64,000 nt of DNA. Origin: Erythroxylum novogranatense (Eukaryota; Streptophyta; Magnoliopsida; Malpighiales; Erythroxylaceae). Location of the stretch: assembly GCA_029891385.1 (NCBI GenBank), contig CM057228.1:136985475-137049474 (forward strand), given 5' to 3'. Of this stretch, positions 48,964 through 59,400 are shown piece by piece (the stretch's first letter is position 1; every line of letters begins with the position of its first letter). The position numbers were made by a program, and so were the translations under genes. The notes under the pieces are model-generated. The model worked only from the letters and a program-made list of their open reading frames with translations, ran no database searches and was not told where the DNA came from.

Positions 48964-50079
48964 CCTAGAAAGTAGGAACCCGAACCTTTCGCCTTTCTGC
49001 TCTGCGAATTCATTTGTCACATATCATAGCTAAACAATAAATCAAGGAATAATACAAATCTCAAGAATACTATTGATAGATGCGTGGGATTGTCCTGAAG
49101 GTGAACGTGTGATCTAATCAAGGCAAGTGTACACGCATTACACATATGTGGCAGAAATTAGATAATGCGGTGGAAAGGATGTTCAGATAATTTGCTTTCA
49201 TGAAACAGGTCACTTGCTCTCATTAAATGAATCGATGAATGCTTATGAAATAGTCGTAGGAGAAGGCTAATGAGAACAAGAAACATCATGCCTGTCAATG
49301 CATCCATCCGCCATCACATGTGCATTCAAAAAAACTCACGAGGAACCTATCAAACTAAGGCCTAGTAGTGGTAATACATATTCCATCCCTAGCTTGTAGG
49401 TTGTTGCCATTCCCATTGTATATATTTGATTGAATCTGAAAATGGTAATTGACTAGCTTTTAAGCTCTGCTGCATGTTACAACTTGCATGGCTTTTGGTT
49501 TTGCTGTCTAATCACCAAAGCTAACTCTTTTCAGATGCTTCAACTTCAAACTGTTTCATATACAAATCAACTCAGGCCAACCTATTAGGCAGGCCATCAA
49601 TTCCAAAACAAAATGAGTCAAGTGTGCACTTGAAGGGTGTTGGTGGGGTCGTCCACTTCCTTTCGTTATGGTTTGCTTAGCGGCTCAGGTGAAATAGTTA
49701 GTAGTAATCAAATCCAATTTCTTGGATCTCTTCAACTGATTTCTTTAGAAGTGGGGTTGGCTAAAATTGTATGTTACAGAACAATCAATCATTGTCAAAA
49801 GCTGGTGTGAACTGGAGCCCATAGATAGACAAAACAAAACATACACACACAACACAAAAAAAGATTCCAATGCCTGTACTTTGTACTGGTGTTTTGTTTT
49901 TATGGAAGTTTGGTCTTGTGATAATATTTGGCAGAGATTGTTCTTCTTTGTGTTATCTTTCTTAAGCAGTTATACACATAAAAAGGAACACCACACCCTT
50001 TGTTTCTCTCTTTCAGATAAATTGTAATCCCAAAGCCAACCCACCCATCATCATCATCTTCATCTTCTTCTTCTGGACC
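48964..50079. other. Intergenic region between ABCB pseudogene and CHUP1-like gene
   Basis: 1.1 kb without a recognised gene. The last 50 bp before the ATG at 50080 (catcatcatcatcttcatcttcttcttc) look like a CT-rich plant 5' untranslated region, so the promoter should lie in 49400-49950. I see no certain TATA box. A short frame at 49767-50027 has no family features. Confidence 0.6.
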
Positions 50080-53000
50080 ATGTCTCAGTCTCAGTCTACG
50101 TCGACCCCATCTCGATGTAGAGTGGCCAACTCTAGGATTAGCAAGGAGCAGCTGTCACCCAAACCCCAAGTTACTGCTGCTAACAACAAAACTAGACCCA
50201 AATCTGTCCCTTCTCCAGATTTGTCCAATAATAACAGCAAAGACTGCTCATCAAAGGTCAGAAGGTCTCAGCTGCTGAGCCCTAACAAGTCAAAATCTGG
50301 AGAACAGGAGGTGGCGGGATCTCAGGTTGCTTATCCCTCTGTCAACCGTCCGCTGATTGTGGAGCAATTTTCTAAGCCAAGAAGGCAGCTGCATGCACCG
50401 CTACATTCTTCCACTTGGAAAAGTATTAGGAGAAATCAAGAAGAAAGTAATAACAAGGAAGATTTGTTGGAGAAGCCTCAATCCAACCACGCTCTGATTC
50501 AAGATTTACAATCTCAGGTTTTCGCTCTCAAGGCCGAGTTGGATAAAGCTCATGCCTTGAATTTCCAACTTGACTCCCTCAACAAGAAGCTCCTTCAGGA
50601 TCTTGCTGCTCTTCAAACCACAACTCAATCTTCTAACCAGGTTTGGTCTAAGTTTTGTCTTTTCAACTACTTCCTCTTCAAATTCCAATCTTTTATTTTG
50701 GCATAATTTATTCGTAATATATTTTGTAGAGATTAAGTTTGTGATAGGTTTAAAAAAAAATCAAGACTTTATACATGTTTCAGCACAAGATTAGTTCTTG
50801 AATGACTGATAACATGAATGACACATTATTCTACAACCAGCAATCATTAACGGGAGAGTGTCAGAACCCCAAATTTAAGGACATTCAGAAACTAATTGCC
50901 AACAAATTGCAACACTCCACCGTTAATACGGAGGTAATCAATGGCCCCAAGAATACCTTTCAAGCTCATCAGCCGCCATCTGCACCACAGCTATTGCCCA
51001 AAACTGGTGTTGTAGAAAGACAAGTTACAGTAAATTGCTCCTTGCCACCGCCTCCACCACCACCACCTCCGTTGCGTCCCAGAGCCAAAACATTTTCTTC
51101 TCCAGCAGCTCCAGCAGTTGTAGAATTGTATCACTCTTTAAGAAACCAAGAAGAGGGAAGAGATACCGCAAGACTAGGGACTCAATATAAACCTCCTGCA
51201 ATGACTATGCACAGCAGTATTGTTGGAGAGATACAAAATCGTTCGGCACATCTGTTGGCTGTAAGCAAATTAAGATTTTGTTAGTGTTTATTTCCCATAC
51301 TTCTTTCCCCTTTCCTCTCGTCTTCAAACTGTTGTCAACTGATGAAATTTTTAGATAAAAGAAGATATCAAAAAGAAGGGTGATTTCATCAATGGCCTTA
51401 TCCACAAGGTACTGGCTGCTGCTTATACAGATATTGAAGATGTCCTCAAATTCACGGATTGGCTTGATACCGAGCTCTCAACGTTGGTAACTTCCAGAGC
51501 CCCTCCAAGTCATTTAACTTCCAAGTTTCTGATCAGATATATTCTCAAGTTCCTCAAGAATTTATTGCTGCTAAAGAAATGTCAAATGCAACCCATATAC
51601 AGTTTCCACACAAAAAAGTCCAGTTATAATCAAACTGTTAAGTTGTTGTCTCGATTGAACTTGAAATGCTAATATCACTATACATCAACGTGATAACTTC
51701 AGAGTTTACTCAAGCTTCCTGCAAAAGCTATTTCTTGTTCTTATTTAGGCCATTACTTAAGAGTTAAATAGGTGGTCAATGTCCTCATTTACCATCAAAA
51801 TAAATAATAAGAAATTTAGGAATTTGTGAATGTAAGCTCAAGAATCCTGTCATGTTTTCCTGGACATGATGGTGATGGCCAGTTGTCCCATGTTGGAAAT
51901 GACCTATCCCAGGGTCCGTCTCACCCTTCATGACAGTGAAATCTCTTAAACTAGCTGAAGGATAGCATGTCCGAGTGTGCTTTTGTATATGGGTAATCAC
52001 ACTATCTGATTCCCTTGGACATATTACAACAAGGATCATGGTTGCTTTAGAGGGCTTATGATAGATGGGTTTTGTTGCAATAATTTAATTTAACACGAAA
52101 ATCAAACTAATCATACCATTCTACTACAATTTTCATGAGAATCCCCACTAAAGATGTAAGAATTTTGCTCCATGAAAGAGGAAAAGCATACTGTCAGATA
52201 TTTTGGGGGAGAAAGGTTAGACTATTTCTCTAGATTGTTATGGATTATTCATGATATATATCCTGTGTTGGACAGGCTGATGAACGGGCTGTGTTAAAGC
52301 ATTTTAAGTGGCCAGAGAGAAAAGCTGATGCCATTAGAGAAGCTGCTATTGAATATCGTGGGCTCAAACTAGTAGAAAATGAGATATCATCCTACGAAGA
52401 TGATAAGAACATTCCTTGTGGAACTGCATTGAAAAAGATGGTTTTATTACTTGACAAGTAAAGAGTACAGTTTCTGTAATTTAATGCATTACTTATCTAA
52501 ATGTATCCCGTTTGAGTTATTTTCTGTCTGCAGATCGGAGAAAAGCATCCAAAGGCTGGTTAAACTTCGTAACTCAGTTATGCGGTCCTATCAAGATTTA
52601 AAAATTCCAACGGATTGGATGCTTGATTCTGGAATTATGAGTAAGGTGCTGCGTTCCTCCACAATATGATACTTTTTCACCAGCTATATCAACTTCTACT
52701 GTAGCTTTCATATCTTTTTTCTCCCAGTCACTTGTTAATGCTATAATGTTCGAAGTGAAAGACAATGTCGATGTTACTGCTTACAAATAATAATGAATCC
52801 TAGGCTTGCCATGAACTGAAGACCTATGTTTAATTTGATGCAGATAAAGCAGGGTTCTCTGAAGCTTGCAAAGATGTACATGAATCGAGTAAAAGTGGAG
52901 GCTGAACAGACCCATAATTCAGATAAAGAATCAAGTCAATAATGTTTGCTTCTTGAAGGTGTGCATTTTATATACAGGGCTCACCAGGTAATCATAATGG

Positions 53001-53189
53001 TCAGCTATATTTACAACTTTGGTTGTCAATTATGTACTCACTTACCAAGTACTCTGCTGTATGGAGGTGCAGTTTGCTGGAGGCCTTGATACAGAGACGT
53101 TGTGCGCTTTTGAAGAGATGAGACGGCGTGTTCGTGTTCCTGGACATCTGTTCCGAAGTAGAGAATTATTGGCTGCGGTAACATCGTGA
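50080..53189 (+). pseudogene. CHUP1/IPGA1-like gene with two in-frame stops
   Basis: Seven exons can be set by GT..AG sites and phase: 50080-50640, 50784-51260, 51355-51486, 52276-52457, 52534-52645, 52844-52987 and 53073-53189, about 574 codons. Exon 1 is Ser/Lys-rich and ends in a coiled coil (LIQDLQSQVFALKAELDKAH). Exon 2 has a nine-proline run. Exons 3-7 carry the conserved C-terminal domain of CHUP1-like proteins (DVLKFTDWLDTELSTL, VLKHFKWPERKADAIREAA, KMYMNRV, FAGGLDTETLCAFEEM). Family members act on actin or microtubules and chloroplast position. A TGA lies at 50799-50801, five codons into exon 2, and a TAA at 52940-52942 where relatives have Glu. If real, these make it a pseudogene. 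A different exon 2 start would avoid the first but not the second, which removes about 53 residues. Confidence 0.85.
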
Positions 53190-53944
53190 TGAGAAGCCAG
53201 CCGAAGAATACACAGAGAATCGGCTATTAAACACTATGTCAAGTTCTGATTGCACAGAGAGTCGGCTATTAAACACTATGTCAAGTTCTGATGTTAACAT
53301 ATATATAGCCAAGTTTAATTTCAACAGTCAATAGTTAAAAGTTGACATCTTCCCCATCGTGAATTGTACATACTTCATCTGAAATTTGAGCAAATAATCA
53401 TGTTACAGTAAGGAAGGAAGGGTCGCTATGAATCTTGTATGTTTCCCTTGCACATAATGGAGGCAGAAATATTTAGAATGGATTTTAATAATATAATGTG
53501 AAAGAAAATTAGATCCGAAATTAATTCAAATAATATTTGAACTTGACAATGCATGTGAATGAAGAGAGTAGGAAAAGCAACCTTTTCTACTTCAGATTAA
53601 TTCAAATAATATCACATGCACAAGTCTTCTGTTGCCATTTTGATTCAACTCTTAGGCATGAGATTGATCACCAATCACGTTAAAATATTTTGAAATACCT
53701 TAGCATGAAAAGGAAAGGAACGCCGGAGATGGCCGCTTTCATCGTTTTACTATCGTTTCCCATGGACATATTGCGGGGTAGAAATATAAAACCAAAGCAA
53801 GTCTCTATATTGAATCTAAGCAGCAAACATCCGCTGGTAGGTTTTCAGCCGAGCTAACTTCCGGTCCTGCAAAATCTAGTTATCTGAGTGGCACCACTGC
53901 ATCTAGTTATAACTGTCCAGAAGGCTTGCATATATCTGACGAAG
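53190..53944. other. Intergenic region with a small templated insertion
   Basis: No gene seen. A direct repeat cagagaatcggctattaaac / cagagagtcggctattaaac (53211 and 53255) lies in the first 100 bp. The 67 bp at 53532-53598 are identical to 54006-54072 and are bounded by a 17-bp direct repeat (see separate entry). Confidence 0.6.
53520..53612. repeat. 67-bp copied segment bounded by 17-bp direct repeat
   Basis: attaattcaaataatat occurs at 53520-53536 and again at 53596-53612. The DNA between, with a few edge bases, is identical to 54006-54072 in the same orientation. It looks like a patch copied from 470 bp away during break repair. Confidence 0.85.
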
Positions 53945-54190
53945 CTAGTAAAAGTCCATCCTGCAAAGTGCAAACAGTTTCAACCGGTCCACCTCAATGT
54001 GCTTCAATATTTGAACTTGACAATGCATGTGAATGAAGAGAGTAGGAAAAGCAACCTTTTCTACTTCAGATTGCTCAGTGCCTGCAGAGTCATCCACGTT
54101 GCTGCAGCGCTTCATCTGCTTTGCAGGACTGCTCCTCGTTTGCATGGTTGAAATATCCCTGGAGTTTGGAACAGCAACCAAAGCGTTGCC
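53945..54190 (-). pseudogene. Diverged duplicate of the helicase last exon and 3' UTR
   Basis: On the minus strand the frame reads KQMKRCSNVDDSAGTEQSE, alignable with [12 protein letters not shown] of the helicase last exon at 56466-56609. The DNA after it also matches the helicase 3' region (actctcttcattcacatgca against actctcttaattcacatgca). Relative to the true exon, about 27 bp around the codons ECQSKLKFP are missing and the stop frame differs. No other helicase exon is present here, so it is a fragment. Confidence 0.8.
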
Positions 54191-54206
54191 TACTAATTTG
54201 TCTGCC

Positions 54207-55848
54207 AGGCGTACGTCTCAACGCAACAAAATTCTTTGGTCAGAGGTTCGAGTCGCAACCTCACTCGGCGAACCAAAAAAGCACCATACTAATTGTCTTG
54301 GTACGGCTCAACCGCAACCACGTAGTTTGTTAACCTACCCAAACCAATAAGATATGCCCTTTTTGTGAAGAGTATATTCTATGGGTTTAGAAGCCACTTT
54401 CGATCTGTCTTCCTTCTCATGGTTTGACATAATTGCGTCATTATTTAATTAATTTTGTAATAATTAACAAAAGTTGTGCTCGAAACATAAGAGTTCATAC
54501 CAGGGATTTGGTTCCTTTGATTCTCTCTTTTATGACTAATCATCGATTAACTATTAATGGCAATTGCATAAATATTTAAAAGGCATAAAAACAAGCAAAA
54601 TTTCTACTCCAACAAGTATGGAATGCATTTCTTATAACTTCTGTTAAACATCAGTTGAAATAAGAAAATCTTAATTTTTCTTATCTTTTCCTTTCGTATA
54701 TAAAAATAAAAATAGGGTTAGTGTACATCTGTTAAACATCATTTGAGTGGTGAGAGGCGTGCGTCTCAACGCAACAAAATCTTTTAGTCAGGGGTTCGAG
54801 TCGCAACCTCACCCTAGCAGACCAAAGGGCACCATACTAATTTATCTTGGATTGGGCTTTGAATCGCAACCACGTAAGTCGGTTAACCTACCCAAACCAA
54901 TAAGATATGCCCTTTTTGTGAAGAGTATATTCCAGGAGTTTAGAAGCCACTTTCGATCTGTCTTCCTTCTCATGGTTTGGCATAATTGCGTCATTAATTA
55001 ATTTTGTAATAATTAACAAAAGTTGTGCTCGAAACATAAGAGTTCATACCAGGGATTTGGTTCCTTTGATTCTCTCTTTTATGACTAATCATCGATTAAC
55101 TATTAATGGCAATTGCATAAATATTTAAAAGGCATAAAAACAAGCAAAATTTCTACTCCAACAAGTATGGAATGCATCTCTTATAACTTCTGTTAAACAT
55201 CAGTTGAAATAAGAAAATCTTAATTTTTCTTATCTTTTCCTTTCGTATATAAAAATAAAAATAGGGTTAGTGTACATCTGTTAAACATCATTTGAGTGAT
55301 GAGAGGCGTGCGTCTCAACGCAACAAAACCTTTTGGTCAGGGGTTCGAGTCGCAACCTCACCCTAGCAGACCAAAAGGCACCATACTAATTTGTCTTGGG
55401 TCGGGCTCTGAACCGCAACCACATAAGTCGGTTAACCTACCTAAACCAATATGATATGCTCTTTTTGTGAAGAGTATATTCCAGGGGTTTAGAAGCTACT
55501 TTCGATTTGTCTTCCTTCTCATGATTTGGCATAATTGCGTCATTATTTAATTAATTTTGTAATAATTAACAAAAGTTGTGCTCGAAACATAAGAGTTCAT
55601 ACCAGGGATTTGGTTCCTTTGATTCTCTCTTTTATGACTAATCATCGATTAACTATTAATGGCAATTGCATAAATATTTAAAAGGCATAAAAACAAGCAA
55701 AATTTCTACTCCAACAAGTATGGAATGCATCTCTTATAACTTCTGTTAAACATCGGTTAAAATAAGAAAATCTTAATTTTTCTTATCTTTTCCTTTCGTA
55801 TATAAAAATAAAAATAGGGTTAGTGTACATCTGTAAAACATCATTTGA
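54207..55848. repeat. Tandem triplication, unit 548-549 bp
   Basis: Units start with aggcgt(a/g)cgtctcaacg at 54207, 54755 and 55304. Units 2 and 3 are nearly identical; unit 1 differs more in its first 150 bp (actcggcgaaccaaaaaagc against accctagcagaccaaaggg). Each holds GGTTCGAGTC (54245 in unit 1), which fits the tRNA B-box consensus, and gagtggtgagaggc-like sequence before it in units 2 and 3, so the head may derive from a tRNA-related SINE. The array separates the two copies of the helicase 3' end. Confidence 0.92.
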
Positions 55849-56465
55849 ACTAATAGCCATCTAAATATCAGCTGGCCTAAGACAAAAATACACTTCCACT
55901 CTCAATCAAAACATACGGAGCAAACAGCAACTAAAGCGTGCAATTATTTAGGTTACACACCATCCTATTTCTCATTTGATGCAAAAAGACCATGAATCTC
56001 TTTATCACTATCTTCCCGAAAGTTTTCACCTTTGAAGCAATATAAGAAAACTCAACACCCCACTATTCAAAGCATAACCCTTTAGTTCCAACCAAAAGGA
56101 AACATACTGAACAAAAAAATCAAAGGCAATGACAATAACTCAAATTGATAAAAACTTAAAACGAACATCAGTCTTCAAAGCCGTGATTTTAAATTATGAA
56201 CAGGACCAATAACATTGAACAAAATGCTTTAGTAGTATTGCACAGCAGTTACATTTGTTAACTCTATTTTTATCATCAACTGAGTACATTTTCTTCCTTT
56301 TCCGAGGAAACATGAACTGGTACCTCCACTGACATTATAACTATCTAGAAGACCTTCAGCGTCAACACTAGTAAAAGTCATCCTGCAAATGGCTTCAACA
56401 CTATGCAGCAGCAATGCATGTGAATTAAGAGAGTAGGAACACCACCTTCTTCTACTGTAAATCAC
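55849..56465 (-). other. Region downstream of helicase gene, including its likely 3' UTR
   Basis: No coding region seen. The part from about 56240 to 56465 also has a diverged match at 53945-54060 and probably is transcribed as 3' UTR of the helicase. A minus-strand frame at 56229-56465 is only the continuation past the helicase stop. Confidence 0.55.
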
Positions 56466-59400
56466 TCAGTGCCTGGGGAATTTTAACTTGGACTGGCATT
56501 CAGAGTCATCAATGTTGCTGCAGCGCTTCATATATGTGTCAAGTGTCTTCTGCCTTGCAGTCATTTGGCTGGTTGAAACATCCATGGTATCCTCTTGACC
56601 ATCAAGAACCTAATTACAACAAAAATTTAGCGGTCAATGATCAAGAAAGGCTGAAGTCACCACATACATAACTATAAGTTACCACAGAAATGTGAAATCT
56701 GCCATTGGATGCTGGACAAACAGGCTTTGGTTTTAGGAAGAAAACTTCAAAGCTCTACAGATGACCAAAACAAAAACAAAGAAAAGAATGCATCCGCACT
56801 TATCATTACCTATGCCACTATTCACTGCATGGCTAATGTTAATTACCACTTAAAGATAATTTTAATCATGTATATTAAATAAATGTGACACATATAAAGC
56901 CTAAATCTAAATTTTATATGATTGAAAAATCAAAATAATGAGGTGCCGTAATAATTCTTGAAGGTTTTAGAATTTTTTGCCTTCTTCTTGCGTGAATATT
57001 GGAAAAGGCGCTACAAGATGAACAGTACCATCATGTTTACTGTTCATAATCAGTTCTTTTCATTGTATTGACTCTTCCTTCCATTCAATTGGAAGTTTCA
57101 ACATATTGAAAATTTACAATTTTATTTTGAAGAGCTTGACTTACAATTCATCTTGAAGAATTTGGTTCAAAGGAGTGAAGGTGTATATGACCCTTATCAA
57201 TTAATCATAATATTTGTAGTTTAGATAGTTGATTGACAGAATAAAGTGAAGGAAAAGATCCATTTCATTTCTCTCCACATCAGAACTGTACCTTAGTTTA
57301 ATGATTGAAAACGGTGCTTGAACTCAATTTGAACCTTAGTTTTAGCAAGATGTATACTACCAATGGCAACGCCTTCTAAAATTAAATTTCAAACCCAAAT
57401 GACAGAATTGAACCTTAGTTTTAAATACATACCACCAATAACAGTCTTCTAAAATTAAATCTCAAACCCCCCATTACATTCTGTCAGAAACTTTGAATGC
57501 GAATTCTAAACCATCTATTCCAGTCAGAAAGGCAAGCACAAAAAGTTAATACAGTGGTGGGAGAGGAAATGCATTACCTGTCCCAAGTTCTCCAACTTAC
57601 TTTGGACCACATCCCTAAAGATGATAGATTTTAATTACTTTATTGAACATCATAAATTTAAGGAAACAGGATTACTATCAATTTGGATGATCATACCATA
57701 TGATGTCGTCAACAGTGTCAGCTGCTAGCAGGTAATACACATTGACTGAGGAAACCTGCAAAGCTAGAGTGGTTCATGTTACCTTCAAAGAGTCATTTTC
57801 CTTCAAGATTTCTAAAATAATGTCTAACAGGTGTTACATGATACACTTAAGCAAACATTAGAAAGGGATAAAGAAAATTAAACAAACAAGAAGGTTGATA
57901 ACCACCAGAGGTCCAAAAACCCCAGCTCAAATTTTCAAAACCCAGCCAACTTGATAAGTTCTTAAAAAGTCCAATTATGTTTGGCTTCGTTGGTTTTTAA
58001 TTTTCGTTTTCTATTTCTGATTTCTATTTTTCTTTCAAACAAAAAAATTGTTAATCTAATATAGTTACACCTTATCACTGATAAAAATCAAATAATAAAT
58101 AAATTTTAAAATAATTAATGTTATGAATTAAATAAAGTAAATAATTTTATCTTAATCTCCTACAAAATATTTATTATTCATTATATTTTATTAAAACAAA
58201 GAATTAAATAGATAAAATTTTGAAAATAAATATTTTAAATACTAAAATTTTATATTTAAAATCATTGAATAAATAACAATCTTTAAATTTTAAATTAATT
58301 ATTAACATAAAATAAGTTGAACAATTAAATTATATTATTCAAAATTATTATTAGAAATTTTTGCAAAATAACCAAATAGTATATATTTAGTTAATAGTAA
58401 ATTAGGTGTTGGAAATGTCAATTAGAGTAGATCCCAACATAATATTACTGCTCTAATTAATATCTGATCTATAGGAGGATTATTGAGGATCTCATATCAA
58501 GTTAAGAACCCTCCTATATTACTTTACTTCCTAAAATAGCTAGTGTGGTTCCCTATATATATATGTATGATGTAAACACAAATATATAAGAAAGAATAAA
58601 AGGAAGAAAGAAAGAAGTTTTAGCTAGCGTGGACGTAGGTCTCAAAAGATCGAACCACATAAATTTGAGTGTTTTGTTTTTTCTCTCAAATCTCCATGGT
58701 ATCAGAGCAAGTCGATCACTAGGCAGTGGCATCCATTACAGAAACTAGAGTCACAAACAGAGGAAGCATCCATTACAGAAACTGGAGTCACAAACAGAGG
58801 ATCAGCTGTATTTGAAGCTCTCGACGAAAAGGAAATCATTCCCAATATGGGTCCTAACAGGATCGAGAGCTCATCCTTCCAATTCACAGTTGAGAAGCTG
58901 AATGGAAGGAATTTTAGAGAATGTAATTACCGCTGGAAAAGGGAAGATCGGGTATCTTACTGGAGAGGTGAACAAACCACCTTCCACTGATGTTGCTACT
59001 CTACAAAAGTGGAGGTCTAAAAACTCGATGGTGATTGCATGGGTAGTCAATTCAATGAAGCCCTCCATCGGAAAGACCTATCTATTTCTACCTACAACGA
59101 AAGAGGTATAGGATGCTATTACGGAAATATACTCGGACATACTTGCTACTTGACACAGCAGCAAAGATATGGAAAGCTACTTCCCTGACCTATTCTCAAA
59201 TAGGTAATAAAGCTCAAATTTTCGATCTTCATAATAAATTGCACAACAAGAAGCAAGGAGATATGATTGTATCACAGTATTTTGCAGAGTTATGTGGGTC
59301 GTGGCAAGAAATAGACTATTATCAGGACTTTCAAGCAGAATGCTCAAAAGACACTGCTAGATTCCAAAAAATGATAGAAGAAGATCAAGTATTTGATTTT

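Noticed and set aside
54245..54254. Possible tRNA gene (B-box match in tandem array)
   Set aside because: No cloverleaf can be formed and no clear A-box or acceptor stem is present; at most a relic of a SINE head.
58702..59068. Minus-strand frames near the start of copia family D
   Set aside because: Shadows of the plus-strand gag, which has clear family motifs.
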